DNA of 64,000 bases. Source: Prado023 sp963774745 (GTDB lineage: Bacteria > Actinomycetota > Actinomycetes > S36-B12 > CAIYMF01). This document shows, piece by piece, positions 53,443-60,895 of this stretch (its first letter is position 1; the number at the start of each line of letters is the position of its first letter). Both the position numbers and the translations under genes were made by a program. The stretch is from contig CAVZGE010000008.1 of assembly GCA_963774745.1 (NCBI GenBank), positions 1 through 64,000 on the forward strand, in the 5' to 3' direction. The notes under the pieces are model-generated. The model made no database searches. It saw nothing but the letters and a program-made list of their open reading frames with translations, and was not told the origin of the DNA.

Positions 53443-55209
53443 TCAGCGCGATGGTCCTGGGGCTGTGGCCGCCGCGCCTGCCGGGCTGTGCAGTGCTCCG
53501 AGTGGTGGTTCCGGTCCGTCGGTCAGGGTGAAGCCCGCAGGGGTCCGCCAACGCCAGCCCGGGCCGGAATCGCTGGTGGGGGAGTCCTCGGGTTGGGTGG
53601 GCGGATCATCGGATGGGGTGGGCGGATCAAGGATCCATGGCGTGTGGGTCTTGAGGTTGTGATGTCGCCTGCAGAGCGGCCCGAGATTGGCGGCGGTCGT
53701 GGCGCCGCGGGGCCACGGAATGGCGTGGTCGAGGTCGCACCCGGCGGCGGGTTGCCGGCACCCGGGGAAGCGGCAGTGCGGCTCGCGAGCGCGGACCAGT
53801 CGGGCCATCGCCGCGCTGGGCACGTAGGCCCGCGTCCCGGTCGCCGTGACCGATCCGGCGGCGTCGATGACCCACGCGCGCCAGCGTCCATCGGCGGCGA
53901 GCTCACGGGCGATGTCCGCGGGGACGAGGCCCACGCCGGGGATGTCGGCCGGATCGTCGGCCAGCCCGAGCAGGGTGTCCATCGTGACGATGACCTGGAT
54001 CTCGGTGCGGGGCACGCAGGCGCGCGTTCTCGGCGCAGGTGCACAGGGATCCACGGACACGTCCGATCCGCGCACGGCGGCATCGGACACCCCGCGAGCG
54101 CCAGATCCCTGGGTAACGTCCCGACCGGCCCCGTGGGGGTGGGCAACGGGCTCGTGGGCGGCAGTGGTGTCCTGGTGGCTCCCCAGGAGCAGGTCGGTCA
54201 GGACGTCAGCGCGCAGTTGGTCACGGGTCCGCGGCTCGCTGGTGCCCTCAGCAGCAGCATCGACCTGCACCCCGGCGGCGATGGCGGTGAGCCGGCGGTG
54301 GATCCGATGGGCATCGACGTCGCGCAGCTCGGCGATGAGCGTGGCCATCCCGTCGCCACGTGGATGGACGACGACCCGCCGCGTGGAGAAGGCGCGGACC
54401 CGGCTCTCCTGCGCAGCCTCTGGGCAGACCTGCAGTCGGGCGGCGCGCGCCAGGCGATTGACCTCGGCGGAGTGGTACGGACGACGGCCCGAAGCCAGCC
54501 GCTGGTGGACCCGGGTGGCGACCTCCTCGACGACCCGGTCGGCCGCATCGTCCTCGAGGTCGCCGATGTGGTCGAGGACCAGACGTCCCGCCCATGCCGA
54601 GATCGCTGCGGACTCGACGAGCAGGACGAGCCGGCGGCGGGCGGTCAGGGCGCGGGCGGCGGCGATCCGGTTGCCCATCGCGGGGATCGAGGTGCGCAGG
54701 GCGTGGGCGAGCTCCTCGCGGGCGGGGTCGGCGATGCGCTGCCGCCCGTCGCCGATGTCGAAGGAGACGGGATCCGGTCCGGCTGCGGTGACCAGTGCTG
54801 CGGCGGAGCGGGCAGCCACCCACGACGCGCACGCCTCCCATGCGGCCGCGGTGACCACCTGGCAGGCGCACGGCCACCCCGGGGCGTGGCCCGGGACCGG
54901 CCAGTCCGGGAGCGTTCGGTCGTGGGTGTGCGGCATCGGGCAATGCACCCCCGCAGTCAGCTCGGCCAGGGCAGTGGCCAGGCGTGGCCCGGGTGCCAGC
55001 CACATCAGGCGACGCACGTCGTCGTGCAGGGTCACGTCCCACCAGGACACCTCGGTCCACGCTGGTCGCTCGTCGCGCCACCAGGTCCGCAGCAGTGCAT
55101 CGAGACGGGCCTCACGGGCCGCGTCGGTCGGCCTGCCCACGGTCGGCCCGCCGCCCACGGGCGCACGCGCGGTTCCGGTGGCGGGGATCACCGCCGACAT
55201 CGCTTGCAT
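53443..55209 (-). CDS. DUF222 / HNH endonuclease (13E12 repeat family)
   Basis: 588 aa, a paralogue of the gene at 13194-14591 but longer. The DUF222 helical region carries RLVLDHIGDLEDDAADRVVE and RRVVVHPRGDGMATLIAEL. The HNH domain has CRFPGCRQPAAGCDLDHAIP and NLGPLCRRHHNLKTH, so all nuclease and zinc residues are present. The ATG at 55209 has GGAGGGA 5 nt upstream. A near-perfect LexA box lies 44 nt upstream, so the gene is probably SOS-induced. Members of this family are known damage-inducible genes in mycobacteria. Role in repair or mobility unsettled. Confidence 0.85.
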   Translation of the reverse strand: MQAMSAVIPATGTARAPVGGGPTVGRPTDAAREARLDALLRTWWRDERPAWTEVSWWDVTLHDDVRRLMWLAPGPRLATALAELTAGVHCPMPHTHDRTLPDWPVPGHAPGWPCACQVVTAAAWEACASWVAARSAAALVTAAGPDPVSFDIGDGRQRIADPAREELAHALRTSIPAMGNRIAAARALTARRRLVLLVESAAISAWAGRLVLDHIGDLEDDAADRVVEEVATRVHQRLASGRRPYHSAEVNRLARAARLQVCPEAAQESRVRAFSTRRVVVHPRGDGMATLIAELRDVDAHRIHRRLTAIAAGVQVDAAAEGTSEPRTRDQLRADVLTDLLLGSHQDTTAAHEPVAHPHGAGRDVTQGSGARGVSDAAVRGSDVSVDPCAPAPRTRACVPRTEIQVIVTMDTLLGLADDPADIPGVGLVPADIARELAADGRWRAWVIDAAGSVTATGTRAYVPSAAMARLVRAREPHCRFPGCRQPAAGCDLDHAIPWPRGATTAANLGPLCRRHHNLKTHTPWILDPPTPSDDPPTQPEDSPTSDSGPGWRWRTPAGFTLTDGPEPPLGALHSPAGAAATAPGPSR

Positions 55210-55252
55210 CGTCCCTCCAACCCCGTCCGGAGAGCTCACCTCCGGCACATTC

Positions 55253-55268
55253 TCGAACATGTGTTCGA
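55253..55268. promoter_or_regulatory. LexA (SOS) box
   Basis: TCGAACATGTGTTCGA contains the core CGAAC-N4-GTTCG with perfect 6-bp half-sites on both sides. It lies just upstream of GAGAAT, a likely -10, for the HNH gene. This is the standard mycobacterial LexA operator. Confidence 0.8.
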
Positions 55269-55583
55269 ACAGTATCACGACATCCCGACGCCGTGGATGC
55301 ACGGGGGTAGAGGTGTGGACACGTCGGCTGCCAGCGGAGGGTCGGCTGCCGGCGGCGTGCTGGAGGGTGCAAGCGCCCCCCGGTGGTCGTGGTGGACCGC
55401 CGGGGGGCTGACCCGACCGGCCGCTAGATGGGCGGTCCGGCAGGGCTGTGCCCATCATCCACCACCGAAGCGCGCAGAGTCCGCCTGACGGGCTGGGAGT
55501 GGCCCACCGGGGGGAGGGCCGCAGGGGGTTGAGCCGACGCTGCCTGCCTGACAGCATGGAGGCGCGGGATCCAGGAGGCTGAC
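55269..55583. other. rest of a 375-bp intergenic region
   Basis: Between the HNH gene start and the VOC gene. Apart from the LexA box it holds a GC-rich inverted repeat (arms 55377-55388 and 55395-55406, 11 of 12 paired, 6-nt loop) with no T tract. Near the VOC gene it holds AGGAGG just before the ATG. No coding frame with actinobacterial character was found here. Confidence 0.5.
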
Positions 55584-55979
55584 ATGGCACGGGTTGTGCA
55601 TTTCGAGATCCAGGTCGACGACGTTGCCCGAGCGAAGGAGTTCTACGAGAGCGCCCTCGGCTGGTCGTTCGTGGACTACGGCGATGTGGCCGGTTCGGAG
55701 TACTGGGGGATCCTGACCGGCCCGGCGGACCAACCGGGCATCGATGGTGGGCTGCTGGCCCGACCCGCCGCGCCGCCGGCTGCGGGCCGGGCAGCGAACG
55801 CCTTCGTGTGCACCGTGCAGGTCGAGGACTACGACGCCACGGAGCGCCGCATACTCCAGGCGGGTGGCCAGGTGGCACTGCCCAAGCAGGCCCTGACCGG
55901 GATGGCCTGGCAGGGCTACTACCTGGACACGGAGGGCAACACCTTCGGCATCCACCAACCCGATCCCGCGGCGAGGTAG
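55584..55979 (+). CDS. VOC family (glyoxalase/bleomycin-resistance-like) protein
   Basis: 131 aa, two beta-alpha-beta-beta-beta modules. VVHFEIQVDDVARAKEFYESALGW starts the first, and CTVQVEDYDATERRILQAGG the second. YYLDTEGNTFGIHQPDP supplies the usual C-terminal Glu-containing strand. Metal ligands His (residue 6) and the C-terminal Asp/Glu are plausible. AGGAGG is about 6 nt before the ATG. Substrate unknown; the family covers lyases, dioxygenases and drug-binding proteins. Confidence 0.8.
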   Translation: MARVVHFEIQVDDVARAKEFYESALGWSFVDYGDVAGSEYWGILTGPADQPGIDGGLLARPAAPPAAGRAANAFVCTVQVEDYDATERRILQAGGQVALPKQALTGMAWQGYYLDTEGNTFGIHQPDPAAR

Positions 55980-56202
55980 CCCGAGGCAGGCTCTCGCCCC
56001 GCCCTCCCAGTCCGCCCCTGGGCGACACTCGCCCCGGAGGACCTGGCGGCGGAACACGTGGCGGTGGTGTGCGCACCGGGACGTCCGAATGCGTCCTGGG
56101 CTGCCGATTTCGGCCGCCGCGGGAAGGCGCACCTATCATTCTCCGGGGCAACTCGGCGGTCGCAGCCCCTCGCGATGGGCAGGACCGATGAAGGGAACGA
56201 CG

Positions 56203-57939
56203 ATGAGCACCGAGATCTCCGCGCCTGCGCAGGACGATCCCACGACGGAGGCCGAGGCCCCCATCCGCGTGCGGCGGATCCTCAACCTGCGCTTCTCGCG
56301 CGCCGGGCTGGCGGTGGCCGGGTTCTTCTTCGCCGTGTCGCTGCTGCCGTCGCTGCTGCCGCGTGCGCCATACGTGCAGGGGGTCGTGTCGGGGATCACC
56401 CTGATGATCGGCTACGGGCTGGGGGCCGGTGGGCAGGCCCTCTGGGAGTACCTGGAGATCCCGAAGCTGCGCGGTCGGGCACGCACCATCGTGCTGGGGA
56501 TCCTCGTGGCGCTCGTCGGCGTGGCGGTCGTGCAGGGGGTGTGGAAGCAGGTCGGCTGGCAGAACGACATCCGGGGCCTGTTCGGGATGGAGTCGGTGAC
56601 CCCGACCATCTGGCCGGTGATCCTGCTGACCACGGTCGCGGTGGCCGCACTGATCCTGATCGTCTCCCGGTCGTTGCGAGTCCTGTTCGGGAAGGTCGCC
56701 GGTTGGCTGGGCCGGCACCTGCCGCGCCGGTTGGCCTGGGTGCTGGGCGTATCCGCGCTCCTGCTGCTCTTCTGGGTGCTGCTGACCGGCGTGCTGGTCA
56801 AGGGGTTCTTCGCCGGTGCCAACCTGGTGTTCTCGGTGCGCGACACCGACACCCCCGCCACGGTGTCCCAGCCCGTCGAGCCGGAGCGCTCGGGCAGCGC
56901 GGCATCGTTGGCGGCCTGGGACACCCTCGGCCGCCAGGGCCGGATCTTCACCGGGTGGGGCCCGCGGGCCGAGCAGATCAACGCGTTCTCCGGCGGTGGG
57001 GCCAAGGAACCCATCCGGGCCTACGTCGGGCTGAAGTCGGCCGAGACACTGCAGGAGCGCGCCGACCTGCTGCTCGCGGAGCTGCAGCGGTCCGGGGCGT
57101 TCGACCGGGAGGTGCTGGTCGTGGCGACCACCACGGGCACCGGCTTCCTGGACCCGAACGGGGTCGACCCGGTGGAGTACATGTTCAACGGGGACACCGC
57201 CATCGCCGGGGTGCAGTACTCCTACCTGCCGAGCTGGATCTCATTGCTGGCCGACCAGCAGGCGGTCAAGGAGACCTCGACCACCGTGTTCGACACGGTG
57301 CATGGCTACTGGTCGACCCTGCCGGAGGAGTCCCGCCCGAAGCTCTACCTGTACGGGTTGTCCCTGGGGTCGTTCGGCGTGGAGAGCATCCTGAACACGA
57401 TCAGCATCGTCAACGAGCCCGTCGACGGGGCGCTGATGTCCGGCCCACCGTTCGTCAACGAGCTGCACGACGAGCTCGAGGTCAACCGGCAGGCCGGCAC
57501 CCCGCCGTGGCAGCCGATCTACCGCGATGGGCGAACCGTGCGGTTCACCGCCGAGCAGAACGGGTTCGGCAACACCCCGGGCCAGTGGGGTCCGACCCGG
57601 TTGGTCTACCTGCAGCACAACTCCGACCCGGTGGTGTTCTTCTCCCCGAAGCTCGCCCTCGAGCCACCTGCGTGGCTCGAGCCGGGGCAGAAGGGCCCGG
57701 ACATCTCCGAGGAGATGGGCTGGTTCCCGCTGGTGACGATGTGGCAGGTCGGCCTCGACCTGCCCGGCGCCGGCAACGTCCCGTGGGGCTTCGGCCACCT
57801 CTACACCTATCGCGCCAACGTCGAGTCCTGGGTCGAGATCACCCGGCCCGAGGGTTGGACGCCCGCCAGGACCGACCAGCTCGTGACCATCCTGGAGGCC
57901 CAGCCGCGCTACGACGATGCCCAGGAGCCGAGCTCCTGA
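56203..57939 (+). CDS. membrane alpha/beta hydrolase, Abhydrolase_9 family
   Basis: 578 aa from the ATG at 56203, which has GAAGGGA 7 nt upstream (ATG at 56188 also in frame). The N-terminal 230 residues contain about five membrane helices (Abhydrolase_9_N type). The C-terminal hydrolase domain holds LYGLSLGSFG, with the nucleophile Ser in G-L-S-L-G, plus LVYLQHNSDPVVFFSP (acid region) and FGHLYTYR (His). Probably acts on a lipid or envelope ester at the outer face of the membrane. Substrate not known. Confidence 0.75.
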   Translation: MSTEISAPAQDDPTTEAEAPIRVRRILNLRFSRAGLAVAGFFFAVSLLPSLLPRAPYVQGVVSGITLMIGYGLGAGGQALWEYLEIPKLRGRARTIVLGILVALVGVAVVQGVWKQVGWQNDIRGLFGMESVTPTIWPVILLTTVAVAALILIVSRSLRVLFGKVAGWLGRHLPRRLAWVLGVSALLLLFWVLLTGVLVKGFFAGANLVFSVRDTDTPATVSQPVEPERSGSAASLAAWDTLGRQGRIFTGWGPRAEQINAFSGGGAKEPIRAYVGLKSAETLQERADLLLAELQRSGAFDREVLVVATTTGTGFLDPNGVDPVEYMFNGDTAIAGVQYSYLPSWISLLADQQAVKETSTTVFDTVHGYWSTLPEESRPKLYLYGLSLGSFGVESILNTISIVNEPVDGALMSGPPFVNELHDELEVNRQAGTPPWQPIYRDGRTVRFTAEQNGFGNTPGQWGPTRLVYLQHNSDPVVFFSPKLALEPPAWLEPGQKGPDISEEMGWFPLVTMWQVGLDLPGAGNVPWGFGHLYTYRANVESWVEITRPEGWTPARTDQLVTILEAQPRYDDAQEPSS

Positions 57940-57986
57940 GGCGCACGCACGCGAGGCGGGGCCGGGGCGCAGGGGGTGCCGCGGGC

Positions 57987-58349
57987 CTATTCCGCTGCGC
58001 GGCCCCAGACGTGGGCTCCGCCCCAGTCGATGGCCTCGACCGGTTCGTCACCGACCACCCAGGCGTCGTGCCCAGGGGGGAGCCAGTTGACGTCCCCCGG
58101 CTTCGCCTCGAACTCGGTGCCGTCCGCCGTCCTGACCGCGATCGTCCCCGAGACCAGGTACTGGAAGTGCGGAGCCTCGCAGAGCTCGGTGCCCGTCGTC
58201 GGCTTGACGTGCTCGGACCACCGCCAGCCGGGTTGCAGGGTCATGCGCATCACCTTCCCGCCGCCGATGTCGACGATCTCGCCCCGACCGAACGGGAACT
58301 CCAGGACGTCGTCGGGCTCTGTGAAGCTCTTCAGCTCGAACGTGGCCAT
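57987..58349 (-). CDS. cupin domain protein
   Basis: 120 aa from the ATG at 58349 (GGAGAGGAG 7 nt upstream); the longer frame starts inside the control region. A single cupin barrel is seen: GWRWSEHVKP, HFQYLVSGTIAVRTADGTEFE and GDVNWLPPGHDAWVVGDEP. The metal-site His and Glu are only partly kept, so a binding or sensing role is possible. Divergent from the ABM protein across two iron-box-like sites. Confidence 0.8.
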   Translation of the reverse strand: MATFELKSFTEPDDVLEFPFGRGEIVDIGGGKVMRMTLQPGWRWSEHVKPTTGTELCEAPHFQYLVSGTIAVRTADGTEFEAKPGDVNWLPPGHDAWVVGDEPVEAIDWGGAHVWGRAAE

Positions 58350-58442
58350 CGCAGTCTCCTCTCCGCGGCGATCCATCGTCGGCACGAGGACGATCACGAC
58401 GACCGGGTCCTGTTCCGGTGGATCGCCAGCCAGCCCACCAGA

Positions 58443-58461
58443 TGAGGTGAGGCTCCCCTTA
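58443..58461. promoter_or_regulatory. DtxR/IdeR-like iron box 1
   Basis: TGAGGTGAGGCTCCCCTTA fits the DtxR/IdeR consensus TWAGGTWAGSCTWACCTWA with mismatches mainly in the right half. It lies nearer the cupin gene. Confidence 0.5.
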
Positions 58462-58496
58462 CGTTACTCCCGGCGCGCACGGCGTCAAGGGCGCGA

Positions 58497-58515
58497 TGAG
58501 GTGAGGCTCACCTAT
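58497..58515. promoter_or_regulatory. DtxR/IdeR-like iron box 2
   Basis: TGAGGTGAGGCTCACCTAT keeps AGGT, AGGCT and ACCT in register with the DtxR/IdeR consensus and is symmetric (AGGTGAGGCTCACCT). It lies 79 bp upstream of the ABM-fold gene. Confidence 0.65.
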
Positions 58516-58593
58516 TGGCCTGGGGTCGCCGGCGGAGTACCGTCGGAGGATCCGCGGCGACATCGATCGCGGATCTCCCGGAAGGAGACCGCC

Positions 58594-58881
58594 ATGTATG
58601 GAACCGTCGCGTTGTGCCACGTCCGCCCAGACAACCTCGCGAAGCTCCAGGCCATGGCCACGGCCGAGGCGTACGTGGGCATTGAGGGCTACCTGGGCAC
58701 GGACCTGTTGATCGTCGACAACCATCCCGACACGGTGCTCATGGTCGTGCGGTTCCAGGACCAGGACACCTACCGCGCCAACGGCGACTCCGCCGACCAG
58801 GACGCCCGGTACCAGGACTTCCGGGCCCTGATGGAGGACGACCCGGCCTGGTACGACGGCGAATGGGTGCCCGTGCCCTGA
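58594..58881 (+). CDS. ABM-like (dimeric alpha/beta barrel) protein, probably iron-regulated
   Basis: 95 aa, GGAAGGAG 6 nt before the ATG. The strand-helix-strand pattern (TVALCHVRPDNLAKLQAM, then LIVDNHPDTVLMVVRFQDQDTY) and size fit the antibiotic-biosynthesis-monooxygenase fold, which includes IsdG/MhuD heme-degrading enzymes. The heme-contact residues of that group are not obvious. The upstream iron boxes point to induction under iron limitation. Confidence 0.65.
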   Translation: MYGTVALCHVRPDNLAKLQAMATAEAYVGIEGYLGTDLLIVDNHPDTVLMVVRFQDQDTYRANGDSADQDARYQDFRALMEDDPAWYDGEWVPVP

Positions 58882-58917
58882 GTGGTGGGCTGCAGGACGC
58901 CCGGTGGTGGGCACATG

Positions 58918-58930
58918 GGGGAGCCTCACC
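58918..58930. promoter_or_regulatory. third GGTGAGGCTCCCC copy upstream of XRE gene
   Basis: GGGGAGCCTCACC here is the exact reverse complement of the core of iron box 1. Only half of the DtxR consensus is kept, so binding is uncertain. Confidence 0.3.
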
Positions 58931-58937
58931 GGGTATT

Positions 58938-58947
58938 CCATATATGG
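58938..58947. promoter_or_regulatory. perfect palindrome in XRE promoter
   Basis: CCATATATGG lies immediately upstream of the TAGGAT -10 (58950-58955), which is 6 nt before the XRE ATG. Good place for autoregulation. Confidence 0.45.
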
Positions 58948-58961
58948 CATAGGATCCGGGG

Positions 58962-59285
58962 ATGGACACCACCGACATGATCCGCGACCTGCGCGCGGCG
59001 GCCGGCTACACCCAGGCCCAGCTCGCCCAGCGTGCCGGCACCACCCAGTCGATGATCGCCCGCTACGAATCCGGTGCCGTGAGCCCCACGATCGGCGCGC
59101 TGGCGCGGATCGTGGGCGCCTGCGGCCAGGTCCTCACGTTCGCCACGGCCGAGTACCCCCAGCGGTCCTACACGGCCCCCACGGTGGATCCGCCGGTCCG
59201 AGCGCCCCGGTCCACGGCGCGCCCGGGCATCTCGGACTACCTCAACCGTCCTGACAGCGGCTGGCGTCCCGGGGCAGCTCGCTGA
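58962..59285 (+). CDS. XRE family helix-turn-helix regulator
   Basis: 107 aa. The HTH spans about residues 5-58 (IRDLRAAAGYTQAQLAQRAG, then SMIARYESGAVSPTIGALARI), a classic Cro/CI-type domain. A Pro/Arg-rich C-terminus (about residues 70-107) has no recognised fold. The ATG at 58962 is leaderless by promoter spacing. No toxin gene is adjacent, so an antitoxin role is not supported. It precedes the sugar ABC operon by 171 bp in the same direction. Confidence 0.8.
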   Translation: MDTTDMIRDLRAAAGYTQAQLAQRAGTTQSMIARYESGAVSPTIGALARIVGACGQVLTFATAEYPQRSYTAPTVDPPVRAPRSTARPGISDYLNRPDSGWRPGAAR

Positions 59286-59455
59286 CCGACGGGGCGAGGC
59301 GACCTCCAGCGCGCACATCCCCCCTCCCCGTGGCTATTGTCCGAATATCAGCGTTGCCGGTGATCGGGTCTCGGCCCGAGGACCGGTCGGGCCGATCGTG
59401 CACGACCACGCCCCCCCCAACGTGGGTGTGGAGGAACAACGAGAGGATCATCCGG

Positions 59456-60793
59456 ATGCGAATTCGTCATGGGGTGGTGGGAGCCGTCGGGCTGGCCCTC
59501 GCCCTGAGCGCGTGCTCCAGCACGACGAGTGAACCCACGACTGACACCAGCGCGGGGGCGAGCGAGGCTGCCAGCCCCGCCGCGGAGGCCGTCGACCTCC
59601 GGTGGCGGACCCGACCTGACAACCAGGCGGAGGCCGACGTCTACCAGAGCATCTCGGACGAGATCACTGCCAAGAACATCGGCCTCAACCTGACCTACGA
59701 GGCAGGCAACTCCGAGGGGTCCCCGTACCAGGACAAGCTCAAGACCGAGCTGTCCGCGGGCACGGCTCCCGACGTGTTCTGGATCCCCGGCACCGACGTC
59801 GCGGACTTCGCCAAGGCCGGCCTGATCCTGAACGCGAGCGACGTGTCGTCGGCTGCGGGCTTCAACGCGACCGACTTCTACGCGGGGCCGATGGACCAGC
59901 TCCTCGTCGATCCCGCCAGCGGGCAGAAGGCCGACGGATTCGTGTGGGGCGTCCCGCGTGACGTCTCCACGTTCGCGCTGTACCTCAACCTCGACCTCAT
60001 CGACCAGGCCGGTGTCGACGATCCCCGCCAGCTCGCCGCAGATGGTGAGTGGACGTGGGACGCCTTCCAGAAGACCGCCAAGGCGATCAGCGACCTCGGT
60101 GGCGGCGTCAAGGGCTTCGGTGCCGGTGGCTGGTGGGCCAACTGGGGCTACTGGGTCAACTCCGCGGGCGGCTCGTTCTTCAACGAGGACCGGACGGCGT
60201 GCAACCTGGACTCCGACGAGTCGATCAACGGGATCGAGTACTACCAGAAGCTGTACGCCGACGGATACGGCGTCAAGTTCGGTGAGGACCCCGAGCCGGT
60301 CTACAAGAGCGGCAAGCTCGGCATGTTCGTCAACGGTCGCTGGGCCACCCCCGGCTCCCGCGAGATCACGGACTTCAACTGGGACGTCGCACCGATGCCG
60401 ACAGGCGCTGCTCCCGGTGGTGACTGGCAGTTCTGGGGCGCCTACGTGATCAACGCCAAGACCGCTGACCCGGCCGCGGCCTGGAAGCTCGTCGCCGAGC
60501 TCACCAGCCTCGAGGTGCAGGACAAGATCGCCTCGCTCGGCGCGAACATCCCGTCGCGCACGTCGCAGGAGGCCATCGACAAGTTCCTCACCTACACCCC
60601 GCCGCAGAACAACCAGGCATTCGTCGACGGCATCCAGAACGACCCCGTCGCCGAGGGCCCGCTGTGGAAGGGGAACTGGCCGGAGTTCGACAAGGCGACC
60701 AATGACGTGGTCACCAGCTTCATGAACGGCGACATCACGATCGACGAGTACGAGTCGACGATCTGCAAGGTCACTGCACCCGCGTTCGAGTAG
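59456..60793 (+). CDS. sugar ABC transporter substrate-binding lipoprotein
   Basis: 445 aa. MRIRHGVVGAVGLALALSAC is a lipoprotein signal with lipobox L-S-A-C at residue 20. A Ser/Thr/Ala-rich tether to about residue 45 precedes the family-1 solute-binding fold (ELSAGTAPDVFWIPGTDVADFAK, GMFVNGRWATPGSRE, WQFWGAYVINAKT). It binds a carbohydrate outside the membrane and hands it to the two permeases. GAGAGGA lies upstream of the ATG. The GH36 gene downstream suggests an alpha-galactoside such as raffinose or melibiose. Confidence 0.88.
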   Translation: MRIRHGVVGAVGLALALSACSSTTSEPTTDTSAGASEAASPAAEAVDLRWRTRPDNQAEADVYQSISDEITAKNIGLNLTYEAGNSEGSPYQDKLKTELSAGTAPDVFWIPGTDVADFAKAGLILNASDVSSAAGFNATDFYAGPMDQLLVDPASGQKADGFVWGVPRDVSTFALYLNLDLIDQAGVDDPRQLAADGEWTWDAFQKTAKAISDLGGGVKGFGAGGWWANWGYWVNSAGGSFFNEDRTACNLDSDESINGIEYYQKLYADGYGVKFGEDPEPVYKSGKLGMFVNGRWATPGSREITDFNWDVAPMPTGAAPGGDWQFWGAYVINAKTADPAAAWKLVAELTSLEVQDKIASLGANIPSRTSQEAIDKFLTYTPPQNNQAFVDGIQNDPVAEGPLWKGNWPEFDKATNDVVTSFMNGDITIDEYESTICKVTAPAFE

Positions 60794-60813
60794 CGGCTGC
60801 TGCACCACCACGC

Positions 60814-60853
60814 CAGGGGGTCCCGGGTTCCGAACGGGACCCGGGACCCCCTG
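60814..60853 (+). terminator. strong hairpin between binding protein and permease genes
   Basis: Arms CAGGGGGTCCCGGGT (60814-60828) and ACCCGGGACCCCCTG (60839-60853) are perfect 15-bp complements around a 10-nt loop. No U tract follows. In binding-protein operons such a stem usually acts as partial terminator or 3' mRNA protector, giving more lipoprotein than permease. Confidence 0.7.
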
Positions 60854-60895
60854 ACGTGTGCTCGTCAGTTCCGAGTGGACCCACAGGAGGCGAAG

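Noticed and set aside
55377..55406. Rho-independent terminator in the intergenic region
   Set aside because: The stem is good but there is no T run on either strand, and both flanking genes point away from it. Kept only as a hairpin.
58962..59285. Toxin-antitoxin pair with the XRE protein as antitoxin
   Set aside because: No small toxin-like gene is adjacent; the neighbours are an ABM-fold protein and a sugar ABC transporter.
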